DNA of 64,000 nt, from NCBI RefSeq assembly GCF_003668045.3, contig NC_048598.1:140966056-141030055 (forward strand), in the 5' to 3' direction. The notes under the pieces are model-generated. The model did no database searches. It saw only the letters and a list, made by a program, of their open reading frames with translations, and was not told the origin of the DNA. A program made the position numbers and the translations under genes. The DNA is from Cricetulus griseus (Eukaryota > Chordata > Mammalia > Rodentia > Cricetidae). This document shows positions 36,855-47,628 of this stretch, piece by piece. The first letter of the stretch is position 1. Every line of letters begins with the position of its first letter.

Positions 36855-36881
36855 TCTCCCCTCTCCTCTCCTCTCCTCTCT
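36855..36881. repeat. (CTCTC)n pentanucleotide repeat
   Basis: About five CCTCT units in a C/T-rich stretch. Confidence 0.85.
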
Positions 36882-37046
36882 TCTTCCTTACTTCAGGTAT
36901 ATTACATTCACATTTGAGCACTTAAGTGAGCCTGTTGATTTAGGTATTTGATAGCCACATTCTAATATGTAGTTGAGTGTGTGAGAATAGCAATATACTT
37001 TAACTTTATCATGAATAAACTACAGCAAATATTTACCTTTTATATT

Positions 37047-37140
37047 TCATAAGTATCCCTATATAATATATAAATAAGTAATTTAAAGGATTGTCATAAG
37101 TATCCCCATATAAATATGTAATTTAATATGTTGTTTTCAA
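37047..37140. repeat. Direct tandem duplication, unit ~47 bp
   Basis: TCATAAGTATCCC begins at 37047 and again at 37094. Each is followed by 'ataaataagtaattta' or 'ataaatatgtaattta'. The two units differ by a few substitutions and one small deletion. Confidence 0.85.
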
Positions 37141-38504
37141 AGTTGATTATACAAACTAAAGGATAAATACTAACATTTATATTTTATTTATATTTCCAGT
37201 TGCCTTATAGTGAAATTCTTTCAAACTATCTTCCCAGTTAAGAAACTAACATAAATCCTCTTTCAATTTGACTGCTACTGGGTCACCTATTAACTGCCAA
37301 CAAATTTGGCTGGATCATCAGTACTACTGACCTTAACCATTCCCCTCTCTTAGAAACACCTGATCATCACTATACCTTTTACAGCTCTTTTCTATTTGTA
37401 CTATTGTTACATAAACTACCATCTTTCAGCTGTGTAATAAGCAGCGGCTATAAATGGTGGTGCCAATATACAAGAAATTGGACATAAACCCTGTTGCATT
37501 TTCTCCAGGAGTCTGATATCTGAGTTGCATACCCCAGTGAACAAATAGCATGCCTTTCATGACAATATTTGCTTCATTTTATTTGTGAAAACCAAAATTG
37601 GCAAAAGAAAATATAGATGGGGTGATATTTTTAGGTATTTTGATAACTTTTACCTTTAATATTTACAAATATAAGCTGTACCTAATTTTATTTTAGTTTA
37701 TTAATAATAAAATATTTAATATCTCTGGTTTTATTTGGTCTGTGCTGATAAATATCATTTCTTGAATGATTTTACCAAATTTTAAACTGTACCAGCATTA
37801 TTTATTTAAAAATCTGTATTTATCTAGTACTATAAAACTATATTGATATAATTTTTATATTATTTTCCTCATTACTATAATATATTTTTCATGTAGCTGT
37901 GAGTTATTTCATCAGTTTCCACCTTGAACTTGTGTTATGGAATTTAGGGAAGGAGAGACTGAGTTTAATAATGCAAAAAAAGATATGGTAAATGACATTT
38001 TTAAAGTGTTGAGTCATCCCACTCATAAAACTTATGGATGCTATTTATTTAAGTTGTATATATTTTCTTTTAGGTAATCTCTCTAATTAGTCATTGTTTA
38101 TTTTACAAATAAACTATTGAATTACTCATAGCCACAACGATGAGATACAATAATAAAGTCTAATGACTCGAATATTTGCATTGACATGGGAGATTTGTTT
38201 GGGTTGATAAGACTACACGACTCTCCATTTCCTAAGTCCACTTTTACAGAGCACTTCATATCCAATTATAAACAATGATGACAATTTTGACTCCAGCACC
38301 TGCTGTTATTGACAACAATAACCATCATACTTTCTTATTATAATCTAGTGATTCTTTACCCAGCATGGTGCCCACTAAGCTTGTACATGACCTTTAAAAC
38401 TACATTACTGAAAACACAGAAAGATAGAGATTTGTATAGAACTGTGTTGACTCAAATCACTACATTAAATGTATTCTTATTAAACATTATTTTGTGTTTA
38501 TGGG
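37141..38504. other. About 1.4 kb of noncoding DNA, nothing recognised
   Basis: Very A+T-rich, especially 37.6-37.9 kb. The first part of a 143-codon open frame (38309-38740) lies here, but the frame runs on into a B4-like SINE and has no domain. Confidence 0.4.
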
Positions 38505-38795
38505 TATTTGTGTGGGTACACATGTGCACATATACAAGTGTGTACATTTATGTAGAGGTCTATAGCAGTTATTCTACCTTATTAGATATGATCTCTCACT
38601 GTAACAGTAGCTCACAGGTTTGGCTAGACTATCTGGCCAGCAAGTCCCTGGGATACTCTGTTTTTGACACACTAGACTATAATTACAAATGCATGCACCA
38701 TACCCAGATTTTTCCATATTATTCTAGAACTCAAACATAAGTCTGCTTGCTATAAACAAGCTCTTTACTAACAAGCTACCACTAATCTTCTAGCT
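38505..38795 (+). mobile_element. B4-type SINE
   Basis: B4 (ID-B1 composite) order: a TG-rich leader, 'gatctctcactgtaacagta', 'ggctagactatctggccagc', 'aagtccctgggatactctgt', 'attacaaatgcatgcacca', 'actcaaacataagtctgctt' and 'gctctttactaacaagctac'. It accounts for most of the longest open frame in the window. Confidence 0.7.
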
Positions 38796-39316
38796 ACTTG
38801 ACTATCTTTACTTATAGATATCTTTACTTTTCTGAAAATTACCGTTATTTTGATATTACTCTTCCTACTTTTTCAAACATGTTTGTCATCACTACTGAAC
38901 TAGTCCTTTCAATTAGTTCCTAACTGAAAAGATTTTATCTATCCAATCCCTTCGAGAACTGAAAGATTCCCAAATATCATGGCTCAAATATGGTCACAAC
39001 TGTATTTATAATCATTGTTCTTAACCCACTTGCCGTTCAAAGTCAGCATGATGTAGCTTGAACTCAATCCTATCTGAGAAGCCAAATTCTTCTTCCAGTC
39101 TTCCTTCCTTGTCAAGGTTAAAATGTAAATCCATAATATTACTGCCAATGAATTCATCCCTCTTTGCCTCTGCCTCTTTAGTTGTAGGGGCTTTGTATTG
39201 TGAATTCCTCACAAATTATTTAAAATATACATGTTTAGTGCACATTGTGTGCGAACCCAGTGGCTGTAAAACAATTATACCTGGGCAACTAGGTGAAACT
39301 TCAAGCTAACTTTCAG

Positions 39317-39318
<2 letters not shown>
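38796..39318. other. Noncoding DNA with an unexplained minus-strand open frame
   Basis: No repeat recognised. On the minus strand 39021-39212 is open for 63 codons with an unusually charged, protein-like composition (AKRDEF, NLDKEGRLEEEFGF, FKLHHADFERQ). I see no good splice acceptor upstream, and only a weak GT at the end, so I do not call an exon. Confidence 0.4.

Positions 39319-39377
<59 letters not shown>
39319..39377. repeat. (GT)n microsatellite
   Basis: About 29 GT units. Confidence 0.98.
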
Positions 39378-39380
<3 letters not shown>

Positions 39381-39677
39381 TTTTGTTCTTCCAAAATATC
39401 TCAGCAAGTTTACTTATGCACTTGTCTCTTATACTGTGGCACAGACATATGGGAAGCAAGATATTTTTGTTTTGTTTTTTAATGTTCTCAATCCTTATTT
39501 CAATTTGCTATAGATAAGGATAGCATATGTTTCCCTTAATACAATGCTATTCCAGTCTAGACTTGAAGCTACTAATAAACTTGCCTTCATTGGTGCTCAT
39601 AGAAGTCATAACTCTGAGAAAAATCAGCATGCCTATAAACAGTATCAAAGGAAATTTTTATGAAAAGATACCCTCAA

Positions 39678-39895
39678 GGGCCAACAAGATGGTTCGGTGA
39701 GTAACAACATTTGCCACCAAGCTAATGGCCTAAGTAGCATCCCAGAATCCACATGAAAGAACAGGAGAAAGCTGACTCCTGGCAAGTTGTCCTCTGACCT
39801 TCATGTGAATGCTATAGAACCCATGCTCATGCAAGCACAAACACATAGCAAAGAAAGAAATGCAAAAGATCATTTTTAGAAAAGGAAGGGAGGCA
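39678..39895 (+). mobile_element. tRNA-derived SINE (B3/B4-like)
   Basis: Order: 'gggccaacaagatggttcgg' (A-box side), 'catttgccaccaagctaatg', 'atcccagaatccacatgaaa', 'ctgactcctggcaagttgtc', 'ctctgaccttcatgtgaatg', then a CA/A-rich tail to about 39895. Confidence 0.75.
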
Positions 39896-40062
39896 GGAAA
39901 AAATACCCTCAGTTTGGAGTGAGTGCTCAATGTCTTGCACAGAAAAGGTGCTCAATAGTCACTATATTGAAATAAATTGCTAACATATATAAATTCACTG
40001 GCATAAAATCTAATCAATGCTAACCTAAGAAAAATGATGCATCAAACCTATCAGAATATGAC

Positions 40063-40108
40063 TGTGGTAGTTTGAACATAATTGCCCCCCATAATCGCAG
40101 AGAGAGAG

Positions 40109-40170
<62 letters not shown>

Positions 40171-40483
40171 CAGACTATGGGTCTGTGTTTGTTGGAGCGG
40201 GTTCCTTCTTAGAGGAAGTGTGTCAGATGGGGGCAGGCTGTCAGGATTCTTATGCTAAAATACCACCCAGTGTACTCATGCACTTTCTGTTGCCTTTAAG
40301 ATGTAGAACTCATACCTACTTCTCCATCTCCACATATGTCTGCACACCACCATGCTCTGGTCATAATGATAATGGACTGAACCTCTAAAAGTATAAGTGA
40401 TCCACACCAATTAAATGTTTTCTTTATAGGAGTTGTTGTTGTCATGATGTCTTTTTACAACAATACAAACCCATATTAAGACA
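40063..40483 (+). mobile_element. MaLR/ERVL-type solo LTR with exact 5-bp target duplication
   Basis: It begins TGTGGTAGTTTGAACATAA and ends TATTAAGACA. It is flanked by ATGAC at 40058-40062 and 40484-40488. Internal blocks include 'ccaccatgctctggtcataa', 'gataatggactgaacctcta' and 'ccaattaaatgttttcttta' (AATTAAA-type polyadenylation region). A GA/GATA microsatellite has expanded in its left part. It is the best-bounded member of the set that also includes 19.2, 21.6 and 57.1 kb. Confidence 0.85.
40098..40168. repeat. (GA)n microsatellite with GATA interruptions
   Basis: GA units with three GATA units near the left side, inside the solo LTR. Confidence 0.97.
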
Positions 40484-40488
40484 ATGAC

Positions 40489-41042
40489 CACTCATAGTAT
40501 CTTTTATATGACTAAAGGGAATTTTAGGGGACATAACTAAGTAGAAAGTCAACTAGGCAATAGGATACAAAAGAGATTTGAATGTAAGTTTTCTGCTAGG
40601 AATTTACCATTTTGCATCCATTTTTAAATATCCTCACATTTGGAAACAGAGTTCTAGTCTAGGACTTGGATAACCTTAAGGGCTGGGATGGTTTTTATAG
40701 GAAATGAAAAAAGTACTGCCCTAAGCTTAAATATATCAAGAAAACCTAAGACAGATATTCAAGATGAAAGGAACATGAGGTAAAAACATTTCACCATGAA
40801 AGAAGATATAAAATTCCTTCAGACATTAAGCTGACTACAAACTTGATTTTGGTGATGAAACTCAATTTACTGCCCCAAGAGGAAGAAAATAGAAACTGTA
40901 TGGTCTGTTCCAAAATAATAAGAAGAAATACTCTATTCCCGAAACAGACAAGAGAGGCAGTTCTACTCTTCACGCCCTCTCCAGCCCACTGGTCACACTG
41001 TAGTCTGATTCTATGGAAACATCTACAAAATCTGGGTGTCAA
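40489..41042. other. Noncoding DNA, nothing recognised
   Basis: Unique-looking sequence between an LTR and a B1. Confidence 0.4.
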
Positions 41043-41053
41043 CCCAGGGTTTC

Positions 41054-41267
41054 GAGGGGGCATTGTTGGCACACACCTTTAATCCCGGCACTCAGGAGGC
41101 AGAGGCAGGCAGATCTCTGTGAGTTCAAGGCCATCCTGGTCTACAAGAGCTAGTTCCAGGACAGTCTCCAAAGCCACAGAGAAACCCTGTCTCAAAAAGC
41201 CAAAAACCAAACCAAAACAAACAAACAAACAAACAAAATCAATCAAACAAACAAACAAACAAAAACC
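41054..41267 (+). mobile_element. B1 SINE with exact target-site duplication
   Basis: Young-looking B1 with both promoter boxes and a long (AAAC)n tail. It is flanked by the identical 11-bp repeat CCCAGGGTTTC at 41043-41053 and 41268-41278. Confidence 0.95.
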
Positions 41268-41289
41268 CCCAGGGTTTCTATCCTAGAAC

Positions 41290-41395
41290 AGATAGTCACT
41301 TTATATGTACAATCTTGGTTAATATGGCAAACCACTCTGAGGTAAATATTATCATGACTTTATTTTACAATTTAAAAATCTGAACCATAAACATG
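41290..41395 (-). mobile_element. MIR-like relic, antisense
   Basis: Reverse-complement MIR-like order: 'ttatatgtacaatcttggtt', 'ccactctgaggtaaatatta', 'tcatgactttattttacaat', 'ttaaaaatctgaacc'. Divergence is high. Confidence 0.5.
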
Positions 41396-41830
41396 ATGAA
41401 CTCATTTCATCTTGTAAATGTTAAATAGAAAGAATCAAAGGAATATAATCCATAACTTAGTTCTAAACAGCATTACCACAGTGACTTAGCTGTGTTTGTA
41501 GTAAAAGAAGTAAACTGAGTTTTAAAGCAAAACAAACAAATAAAAACCAGAAGTTTTGTTTTACTGTGATTGTCACTGATAATCAAAGATGTCCTTCCCA
41601 TCTCATTTGTAAGATTTACTGACTTTAAGTTATTTATGGATTATAAATCTCTGTCTTTAGCCAAGAGTCTCCAAGGAATCTAGCATCTCTCTGATCTGGT
41701 ATTCAACATCTGGAAATTCAGCTATTAAGTAATGAAATACTTAATAAAAATGGGAGGAATCAGGAAAGGAAGTCAAAAAGAAAGAATTCGATATGCCTGC
41801 CAGGAAATCAAGTAGGCTGCCTAGAGAAAT
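41396..41830. other. Noncoding DNA, nothing recognised
   Basis: A+T-rich sequence upstream of the long L1. Confidence 0.4.
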
Positions 41831-41999
41831 TTTCCTCTGTTTATTTTCCCCAGACCCAATCTTTCAGTCTCATTCCCAGCAACACAACAGATTACCAGGT
41901 GTATCCCCACTTCCCCACTGACTGGATCTCTTGTATATAATAGATAATACACACTGCCCCCCCAACATCCTTCTAACAAATGATTGATGCATCCCAGCC

Positions 42000-43230
42000 T
42001 CCAACACCAACAGACATTTTTGGTGAACACACTAACAAGCAGGCCAGGGAAAGAGACAATACACAGCCATTACACTCTCCAAAAATCCAGAGAGGAAACA
42101 GAAACCAAAGAACAAAACACTCACACAACAAAGACAAACCCAGAAATTGACATTTACACTAATCATCACCCAAAACCCAGATGCCCACATAGAGTGTAAG
42201 AATACAATCAATAACAGTCAGGGCAATGAATCTCCGCTAGAGTCCAGTCATTTTATCACAGCAGGCCCAAAATATCCCAACATCTTTGAAGCACAAAAAA
42301 CAGATATTAAAGGCAACTATATGAAGGTGATAGAGGTTTTCTTCAAAGAAGAAATGAATAAATCTCCTAAAGAAGTATAGTAAAACACAATTGGATAAAA
42401 TGAATAAATCCCTTAAATAAAGCCAACAACAAACACACAGTTAAAGGGAATGAACAAAACTCTTCAAAACCTGAATATATAAATAGAAAAAAATGAAAAC
42501 ACTAATAGAAATTTCTGGAAGTGAAAAATTGAGAATGTGAAGAGGAACTACAGAGTCAAGCTTCACCAACAGAATAGAAGAACAGGAAGAGAGAATCTAC
42601 GCATCAAAGATACAGCAGAAGAGATGTATTCATCAGCCAAAGGAAATCTTAAATCTAATAAATGACACAAAACCTTCAGGAAATCTGGCACACTATGAAG
42701 ATATTAAGCCTAAGGGTAATAGGAATAGAGGAAAGAGAAGACCCCCATCTCAAAAGTTGAGGAAATATTTTCAACAAAATCATAGATGAAAACTTTACTA
42801 CGCTAAAAAAATGAGATGCCTATAAATGTACAAGAGGCTTACAGAATACTAAATAGATTGTACCAACAACAACAACAACAAAGAGATTCCCCTTGCTGCA
42901 TAATAAAGAAAAGACTAAATATACTTAACAAACAAAGAATATTAAAAATTGAAAGGGAAAAGAATCAAGACACGTATAATTGCAGACCTATTAGAATTAT
43001 ATCTGACTTCTCAATGGAGATTCTACAAGCCAGAAGGGCCTGGACAGAAGTTTTGCAGACTATAGGAGACCCTAGATGCCAGCCCGACTACTATACTCAG
43101 CAAAATGTTCAATAACCATAGATGGACATTGAAATAAGATATTCCATGATAAATTCAAATTAAAACAATGTCTATCTTCAAATACAGCCCTACAGAAGGT
43201 ACTAGAAGGAATATTTTAACATAAAGAGGT
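42000..43230 (+). pseudogene. L1 ORF1 relic
   Basis: ORF1p is the RNA-binding chaperone of L1 with coiled-coil, RRM and C-terminal domains. The coiled-coil side is represented by MKVIEVFFKEEMNKSPKEV (42322-42378) followed by a stop. The RRM side has traces such as IFNKIID and MPINVQEAYRILNRLY. The C-terminal domain is clearest: CRPIRIISDFSMEILQARRA and WTEVLQTIGDPRCQP, then KIFHDKF and ALQKVLEG in another frame. A CAA repeat at 42866-42881 encodes six Gln where the family has a Lys/Arg-rich stretch. Stops and frameshifts make it nonfunctional. Confidence 0.9.
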
Positions 43231-43290
43231 TAACCACCCATGAAAATACAGAAAATTAATAAACTCACACCAGCCAAACCAAAAGAATGG

Positions 43291-43296
<6 letters not shown>

Positions 43297-43352
<56 letters not shown>

Positions 43353-43373
43353 CAACAACAACAACAACAACAA
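43297..43373. repeat. (CA)n then (AAC)n microsatellite in the L1 inter-ORF spacer
   Basis: About 27 CA units to 43350, then about 8 AAC units. CA-rich sequence at this point is normal in rodent L1, so this is an expansion of a resident tract. Confidence 0.97.
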
Positions 43374-44741
43374 TAACAATATCCAGGAATCAACAGTCAT
43401 TGGTCATTGATATCTCTCAATATCAGTAGGGTCAGTTTCCTAATAAAAATACACAAAGTGTCTAAATGGATTTTAAAACAGAATCCATCCTTCTGATGCA
43501 TCAAAGAAGCACACCTCAACATCAAGAGCAGATGTTATCTCAGGGTAAAAGGTTGGAAAAACATATATAAAACAAATAGGAATAATAAGCATGCTAGTGT
43601 AGCCACTTTAATATAAACCAAAAATAAACAAGAGATGAAGGATAGAACATACTCCTAAGAAGAAAAATCTACCAAGATAACATTTCAATCCTTAACATCT
43701 ATTTTCCAAAATCACGGACCACAGGTTTGTAAAAGCAACTCCACTGAACCTAAAATCACATATTGACAGTCACACAGTGATGGGAGAGACTTGAATATTC
43801 TACTCTCACCAATTAGACTGGTATCCAGATTAAAAAAAAAAAAAACTGAACAGAGAAATATTGTACCTGACAGACTCATAAACCAAATGGATCTAACAAA
43901 TATCTATATACCATTTGATCCAAACATGACAGAATATACCTTCTTCTCTGTACCTCATGGAACTTTCTACAAAATTGACTACATACCCAGATACAAAGCA
44001 AGTTTCAAGAGATAGAGGAAAATTGGAGTAACTCCCCATATGCCATCAAACCACCACAGATTTCAATAACAACAGAAACAACTGAAAGATTACAAACACA
44101 TGAATGAACAACTTTCTGCTGCATGACTATTAGATCAATACATAAATAAAAAATTAAAGACTTTTGAGAACTCAATGTAAATGAATACATAGCATACCCA
44201 AACTTATAAAAACCCAATGAATGCAGTGCTAAGAGGAAAGATAATAGCACTAATTGCTTACATTAAAAAAATGCAGATATTTCATAGTAGTAACTTAATA
44301 GCACACTTGAAAGCTCTAGAACAAAAAGAAGTAACCACACCCAAATGGAGTAGATGGCAAGTAATCTAACTGAGGGCTGAAATCAATAGCATATAAACAA
44401 GGGAAACAATACAAAGAATCAAGAAAACGAATAGGTGTTTCTTGGAGAAAATCAACAAGAGAGACAAACCCTATCCAAACTAACTAAAAGACTAAAATAG
44501 AAGATCCAAATTAACAAAATTAGAAAGGAAAAAGGGAGACATAACAACAGACACCTAAGGAATCAAGAAAATCATAAGGACTACTTAAAAATACCGAACT
44601 CTTTCAATAAGGAAAATTTAAAGAAAACATAATTTTTTGCATGATGCCACTTACTAAAGTGAAATAAAGATCAGGGAAGCAATTTAAATAGATTTACAGA
44701 CCCTCTAGTGAAATAGAGGCAGTCATCAAAGTCTACCTAGC

Positions 44742-44768
44742 AAAAAAAAAAAAAAAAAAAAAAAAAAA
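44742..44768 (+). repeat. 27-base A run inside L1 ORF2
   Basis: It sits where ORF2 has the lysine codons before the SPGPDGF-type motif, so it is an expansion of a short coding A run rather than an L1 tail. ORF2 sequence continues downstream. Confidence 0.9.
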
Positions 44769-46120
44769 CAAGACAATGGCCTGACGTTCTTAGCACAAAA
44801 TTCTACTAGAAAGAAGACTTAACACCAACTCTTCTCAATTTATTCCACAAATTAGACATAGGAGAAACATTGTCCAATTAATTTTATGAGTAACCCTGAT
44901 ACCCAAAGCAAATACTCAACAAAGAAAGAAAGTTATAGACCAATTTCCTTATGAACATAAATGCAAAAGTTATCAATGAAATACTTAAAAACCAAATCTA
45001 AGAACACATCAAAACTATCATCCACCATGACCAAATAGTTTTCATCCCAGAGAAGCAGGGATGGTTCATTATGGGAAAATCAGTAAATGTAATCCACTAT
45101 ATAAACTAGATGAAAAAGAAAACTCTGATCATCTCATAGATACAGAAAAGGTCTTTGACAAAATACCATACACCTTCAAGATAAAAGTACTGGAAATAAT
45201 ATGGGTACAAGGGTCATACCTAAACACAGTAAAACAATTTATGGCAAACCTATAACCAACATCAAATTGAATGGAAAGAAACTCAAATAAATCTCAAAAA
45301 AGTCAGGAACAATATAAAGTTGTACCCTCTTTCCAAAGTCATTCAATATACTTCTTAAAGTTCTAAATAGATCAGTAACACAACTAAAGGAATTCAATAG
45401 GATACAAAATGGAAAGGAAGAAGTCAAGGTATTGTTATTTGCAGGTGGTACAACTATATAGTTAAAGACCCAAAAATGTCTACCAGGGAACTCTTACAAC
45501 TGATAAACACTTTCAGCAAAGTGAATGGTTACAAGATTTACTCAAAAACACTAATATCCCTCCAACAGAAGAATGACAAATGGATTGAGACAAAATAAGG
45601 AAATAACTCCTTTCACAATAGCCTCAGAAATATAAAATATACCAGGATGCTTCTGTTCAATCAAGGTAAAGACTTGTATAATAAAATTTAAAGCCTTTGA
45701 TGAAGGAAATTGAAGAAGTTATCAGAAAAAGAAAGATATCCCATGGTCATGAATCAGTATTATTAACATAGTAAAATAGATGATCCTACCAATAGCAATC
45801 TAGGATTCAATGAAATCACCTTCAAATTTCCAACTTAATTCTTTACATATCTTGATAGGACAATTCTCAATTTCATTTGGGAAAAACAAAAAACTCAGGA
45901 TAGCTAAAACATTCCCGAATAATAAGATAACTGCTGTAATTATCACTATCCCAAATTTCAAGTTGTACTACAAAGCTATAATAAAAAGGCTCTATGATAT
46001 TGGCATAAATACAGGCAAGTCATTCAATGAAATTGAACTGAACACCCAGACATAAAACCACAAGGATGTATATGGACAATTGATTTTTTAATAAAGAAGC
46101 CAGAAAAACACACTGAAAAA

Positions 46121-46458
46121 TGTAGCAAGATTTCTCTTTGGCCACCAACTCATAAATAATGACATAATAATAATTATGAAAACTTGGCCTTCAGCTTAAG
46201 CTTGTCTCAACTAGATTTTATAACTTAAAGTTATACATTTGTATTATACATTCTGCCATGTAGTGTTACCTCTTTTCCATCTGGCACCACTCTGTGTCTG
46301 ACTGGTGACTCCTCCTTTTGACCCAGAGTTTTCTCCATGCCTGGAAGTATGGCCTATAGCTGCGCCTAGCTATTGGACATTCGGCATTTTATTACACCCA
46401 CCAGAAAGCACTTTATGCAGAGACACATCATTACAGTGTAAACAAATAATCTGCAACA
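46121..46458 (+). mobile_element. Solo LTR (class II ERV-like) nested in L1 ORF2
   Basis: The 338-bp insert starts TGTAGCAAGATTTC and ends CTGCAACA. It contains 'cttggccttcagcttaagct', 'ctctgtgtctgactggtgac', 'cctagctattggacattcgg' and a weak 'attttattacaccca' polyadenylation-type region. It is flanked by near-identical GAAAAA repeats (46115-46120 and 46460-46465). L1 ORF2 sequence is collinear across it. A 6-bp duplication suggests a class II (ERVK-like) integrase, but family identity is not certain. It has no internal viral genes. Confidence 0.8.
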
Positions 46459-47165
46459 GGAAAAATAGATAGCATCTTCAACAAATGGTGCTGGTCAAAC
46501 TAGATTTCTGAATACAGAACAATGCATATAGATCCATATTTATTACCCTGAACAAAACTCAAACTCAAGTGGATCAAAGTCCTCAAGACAAAACCAGATA
46601 CATGGAACATGAAAGAGAAGAAAGTAAGGCATAGCCTTTAAAGAATTTGGCACAAAGATGACTGAACAGGACACTGATAGCAAAGACAATAAGATCAAAA
46701 ATTTTTAATGGGGACCCCATAAAACTACAAACATATGTAAGGTAAAGGACACTGTTATTTGTACAAATAATCAAGCTACAGAATAGGAAAAGATTTTATT
46801 TATCAACTTCACATCTCATAAATGACTAATATCCAAGATTTACCAGGAACTCAGGAACCTTGACATTCAAAAAAATAAAAAAAAAAACACTTTTAAAACG
46901 GGGCAGAGATCCAAATGGAGGGTTCTCAATGGAGGAATCTCAAATGGTTAAGAAACATCTAAAGAAATATTTAATATCTTTATCCATCAGGGAGATGAAA
47001 ATCAAAACTACATTGAGTTTCTTCTTAAACCTTTCATAATGGCTAAGATCAATATACAAGTGGATGCTAATGCAAGGATATGGAGCAAAGGGAATACCTT
47101 TCCATTGCTGGTAGATGTGTAAACTTGGACCACCACTATGGAAATCAATATGCATTTTCTCCATA

Positions 47166-47597
47166 TAGTCTATCTTTGTGACAGGTGGGGTGTGTAAGGA
47201 AGTGTTTTTGGTTCAAAAATACACTCCAAAAGAAATGTATTACAAAATATTTCCTCCGTCACAATTCCCACAGGATGTATTATTGCTCAAAGTGTATTTC
47301 TAGTTGAATGGCTTTCAGTAGTTTCATGTCTTTAATTTCTGTCACTCTTTGCTTATTCAATATATTCTGAAGGAATATAATTAAATTAATAATGTTTTTA
47401 ATTTCTCTCAATATATTTTTTCTTCACTTGCTTTATGAAGAAATCAATAATACATACCTGCTTAACCCTGAATTAGCTTTCCAATAATATATTTACCCAA
47501 CACTAATCTGTGTTCCTGAAATATAAGTTCATTAAAACATATTTAATTATAACTTTCTCACAAGGAACATACAAAGCTCTTAACCTTTCTTATTACT

Positions 47598-47628
<31 letters not shown>

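Larger units (their letters stand above)
41835..47165 (+). mobile_element. Long decayed Lx-type L1, sense; 5' part present, 3' UTR missing
   Basis: The element begins in a 5' UTR-like region ('ccagcctccaacaccaacag', 'caagcaggccagggaaagag'), passes through ORF1, the inter-ORF spacer and nearly all of ORF2. It stops near 47165 around the ORF2 C-terminal region ('ccaccactatggaaatcaat') without a recognisable 3' UTR or poly(A). It is riddled with stops and frameshifts. Secondary changes include a (CA)n(AAC)n microsatellite between the ORFs, a 27-A run in ORF2 and a nested solo LTR. Confidence 0.9.
43385..47165 (+). pseudogene. L1 ORF2 relic (endonuclease and reverse transcriptase)
   Basis: ORF2p supplies the endonuclease and reverse transcriptase for target-primed retrotransposition. 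The endonuclease part retains INQMDLTNIYIPF and YTFFSVPHGTFYKIDY (43915-43985), where the usual last His/Asp neighbourhood has changed. The upstream GDLN-type site at ~43776 is broken by a stop. The RT part retains FIPEKQGWF (45042-45069) and the motif-A-like LIDTEKVFDKIPYTFKIKVL (45136-45195). At the catalytic ADD motif the sequence reads AGG (45441-45449), so activity is lost even apart from stops. IKRLYDIG-like and palm/thumb traces follow. An LTR interrupts it at 46121-46458. It ends in the cysteine-rich C-terminal region. Confidence 0.9.

Noticed and set aside
38309..38740. 143-codon open frame, the longest in the window
   Set aside because: Much of it falls in a B4-type SINE and a TG-rich leader. 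It lacks a domain, and its Tyr/Thr/Leu-rich composition fits A+T-rich noncoding DNA.
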